A stretch of 64,000 nt of DNA from Qingrenia yutianensis (GTDB lineage Bacteria; Bacillota; Clostridia; UMGS1810): positions 1-64,000 of the forward strand of contig NZ_JACRTE010000009.1 of assembly GCF_014385105.1 (NCBI RefSeq). Reading direction: 5' to 3'. Of this stretch, positions 63,558-64,000 are shown one piece after another (within the stretch, counting starts at the first letter, position 1; each line of letters starts with the position of its first letter). A program made the translations under genes and the position numbers. The notes under the pieces are model-generated. The model was not told where the DNA came from. It saw only the letters and a list, made by a program, of their open reading frames with translations, and ran no database searches.

Positions 63558-64000
63558 ATGACGGCATTTTTAAAAGAAGTAATAGACATAGCCGTGAAAT
63601 ATAACGGTTATTTTCTGCAGGGCATAGGCTATACAATGCTTATAGCCCTCGCAGGTACGCTTATAGGTCTTGTAATCGGACTTATAACGGGTATTATACG
63701 AACAATTCCGACCTCTAAAAACGCGGTTGTCAGAGTGATTTTAAAGGTTGTGAATTTCATAATCAGCGCATATGTTGAAATTTTCAGAGGCACGCCTATG
63801 ATGGTTCAGTCTATGGTTATCTTCTGGGGATACGCGTTTATGAACGACGGTCAGACGCTCGCACTCATTCCGGCAGGTATTTTTATCGTGTCGATAAACA
63901 CGGGTGCATATATGGCTGAAATTGTCCGCGGAGGTATCATTTCAATAGATAAAGGTCAGTTTGAGGGCGCATATTCTGTGGGGATGAACCACTGGCAGAC
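63558..64000 (+). CDS. Amino-acid ABC transporter permease, partial at right edge
   Basis: The first 147 residues of a HisM/GlnP-type permease are visible. Helices at about 25-48 (MLIALAGTLIGLVIGLITGI) and 85-110, the conserved YVEIFRGTPMMVQ, and the start of the ATPase-docking loop (EGAYSVGMN) are seen; the frame is still open at 64000. The start follows GGCAGGTA. It is coupled to the binding protein in the lysine-regulated operon; the ATPase gene is expected just outside the window. Confidence 0.92.
   Translation, partial: MTAFLKEVIDIAVKYNGYFLQGIGYTMLIALAGTLIGLVIGLITGIIRTIPTSKNAVVRVILKVVNFIISAYVEIFRGTPMMVQSMVIFWGYAFMNDGQTLALIPAGIFIVSINTGAYMAEIVRGGIISIDKGQFEGAYSVGMNHWQ

Noticed and set aside
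1..64000. CRISPR arrays, prophage genes, tRNA or rRNA genes
   Set aside because: No regularly spaced repeats, phage structural genes, cloverleaf sequences or rRNA segments were seen on either strand.

Overview
The window reads as the chromosome of an anaerobic, fibre-degrading Gram-positive bacterium of the class Clostridia. The signs are S-layer-homology (SLH) surface proteins, AGGAGG-type ribosome binding sites, consensus sigma-A promoters with 17-base spacers, the HrcA/CIRCE heat-shock system, NfnAB electron bifurcation, a sodium-pump decarboxylase beta subunit and lipoprotein-type substrate-binding proteins. A relative of pectin-degrading gut Clostridia is plausible, but the species cannot be fixed from sequence alone. 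No tRNA, rRNA, CRISPR array, prophage or intact transposase was seen.

Layout. 1-525: a truncated copy and an intact copy of rpmE sharing a perfect 119-bp repeat. 698-8968 (+): two-component system, then a YknXYZ/MacAB-like efflux system, then an SLH protein, apparently one operon. 9141-12510: mannosylglucose phosphorylase (GH130), an M18 aminopeptidase on the opposite strand, and a DUF975 membrane protein. 12567-17106 (-): dUTPase, a heterodimeric ABC exporter and a YbaK-type deacylase. 17240-22280 (-): hrcA-grpE-dnaK-dnaJ behind a CIRCE operator, with a MITE-like element between dnaK and dnaJ. 22531-26189 (-): nfnA-nfnB and an iron alcohol dehydrogenase. 26353-29070 (+): pyk, oadB and a 44-residue membrane protein.

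29137-57927 is the accessory heart of the window. It has the layout of a Gram-positive polysaccharide utilisation locus. A GH130-family enzyme and a membrane-bound AraC-type sensor lie on the minus strand. On the plus strand follow two sugar ABC permeases and a lipoprotein binding protein (no ATPase), then five very large secreted proteins and a secreted esterase module, and then two enzymes without signal peptides (GH43-like and GH28-like). Four of the secreted proteins share an N-terminal module resembling DUF6273 (six copies in all). Two carry clan-A glycosidase barrels followed by a shared uncharacterised helical domain. Two others carry SLH modules. One esterase (CE2/SGNH type) is cut from its N-terminal half by a single in-frame UGA.

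58049-58804 holds a small ribbon-helix-helix regulator divergent from a SLOG-family protein, with a perfect palindromic operator over the promoter. 58808-62270 (-) is a second heterodimeric ABC exporter. 62362-64000 is a lysine riboswitch with its terminator, driving an amino-acid ABC importer that runs off the right edge.
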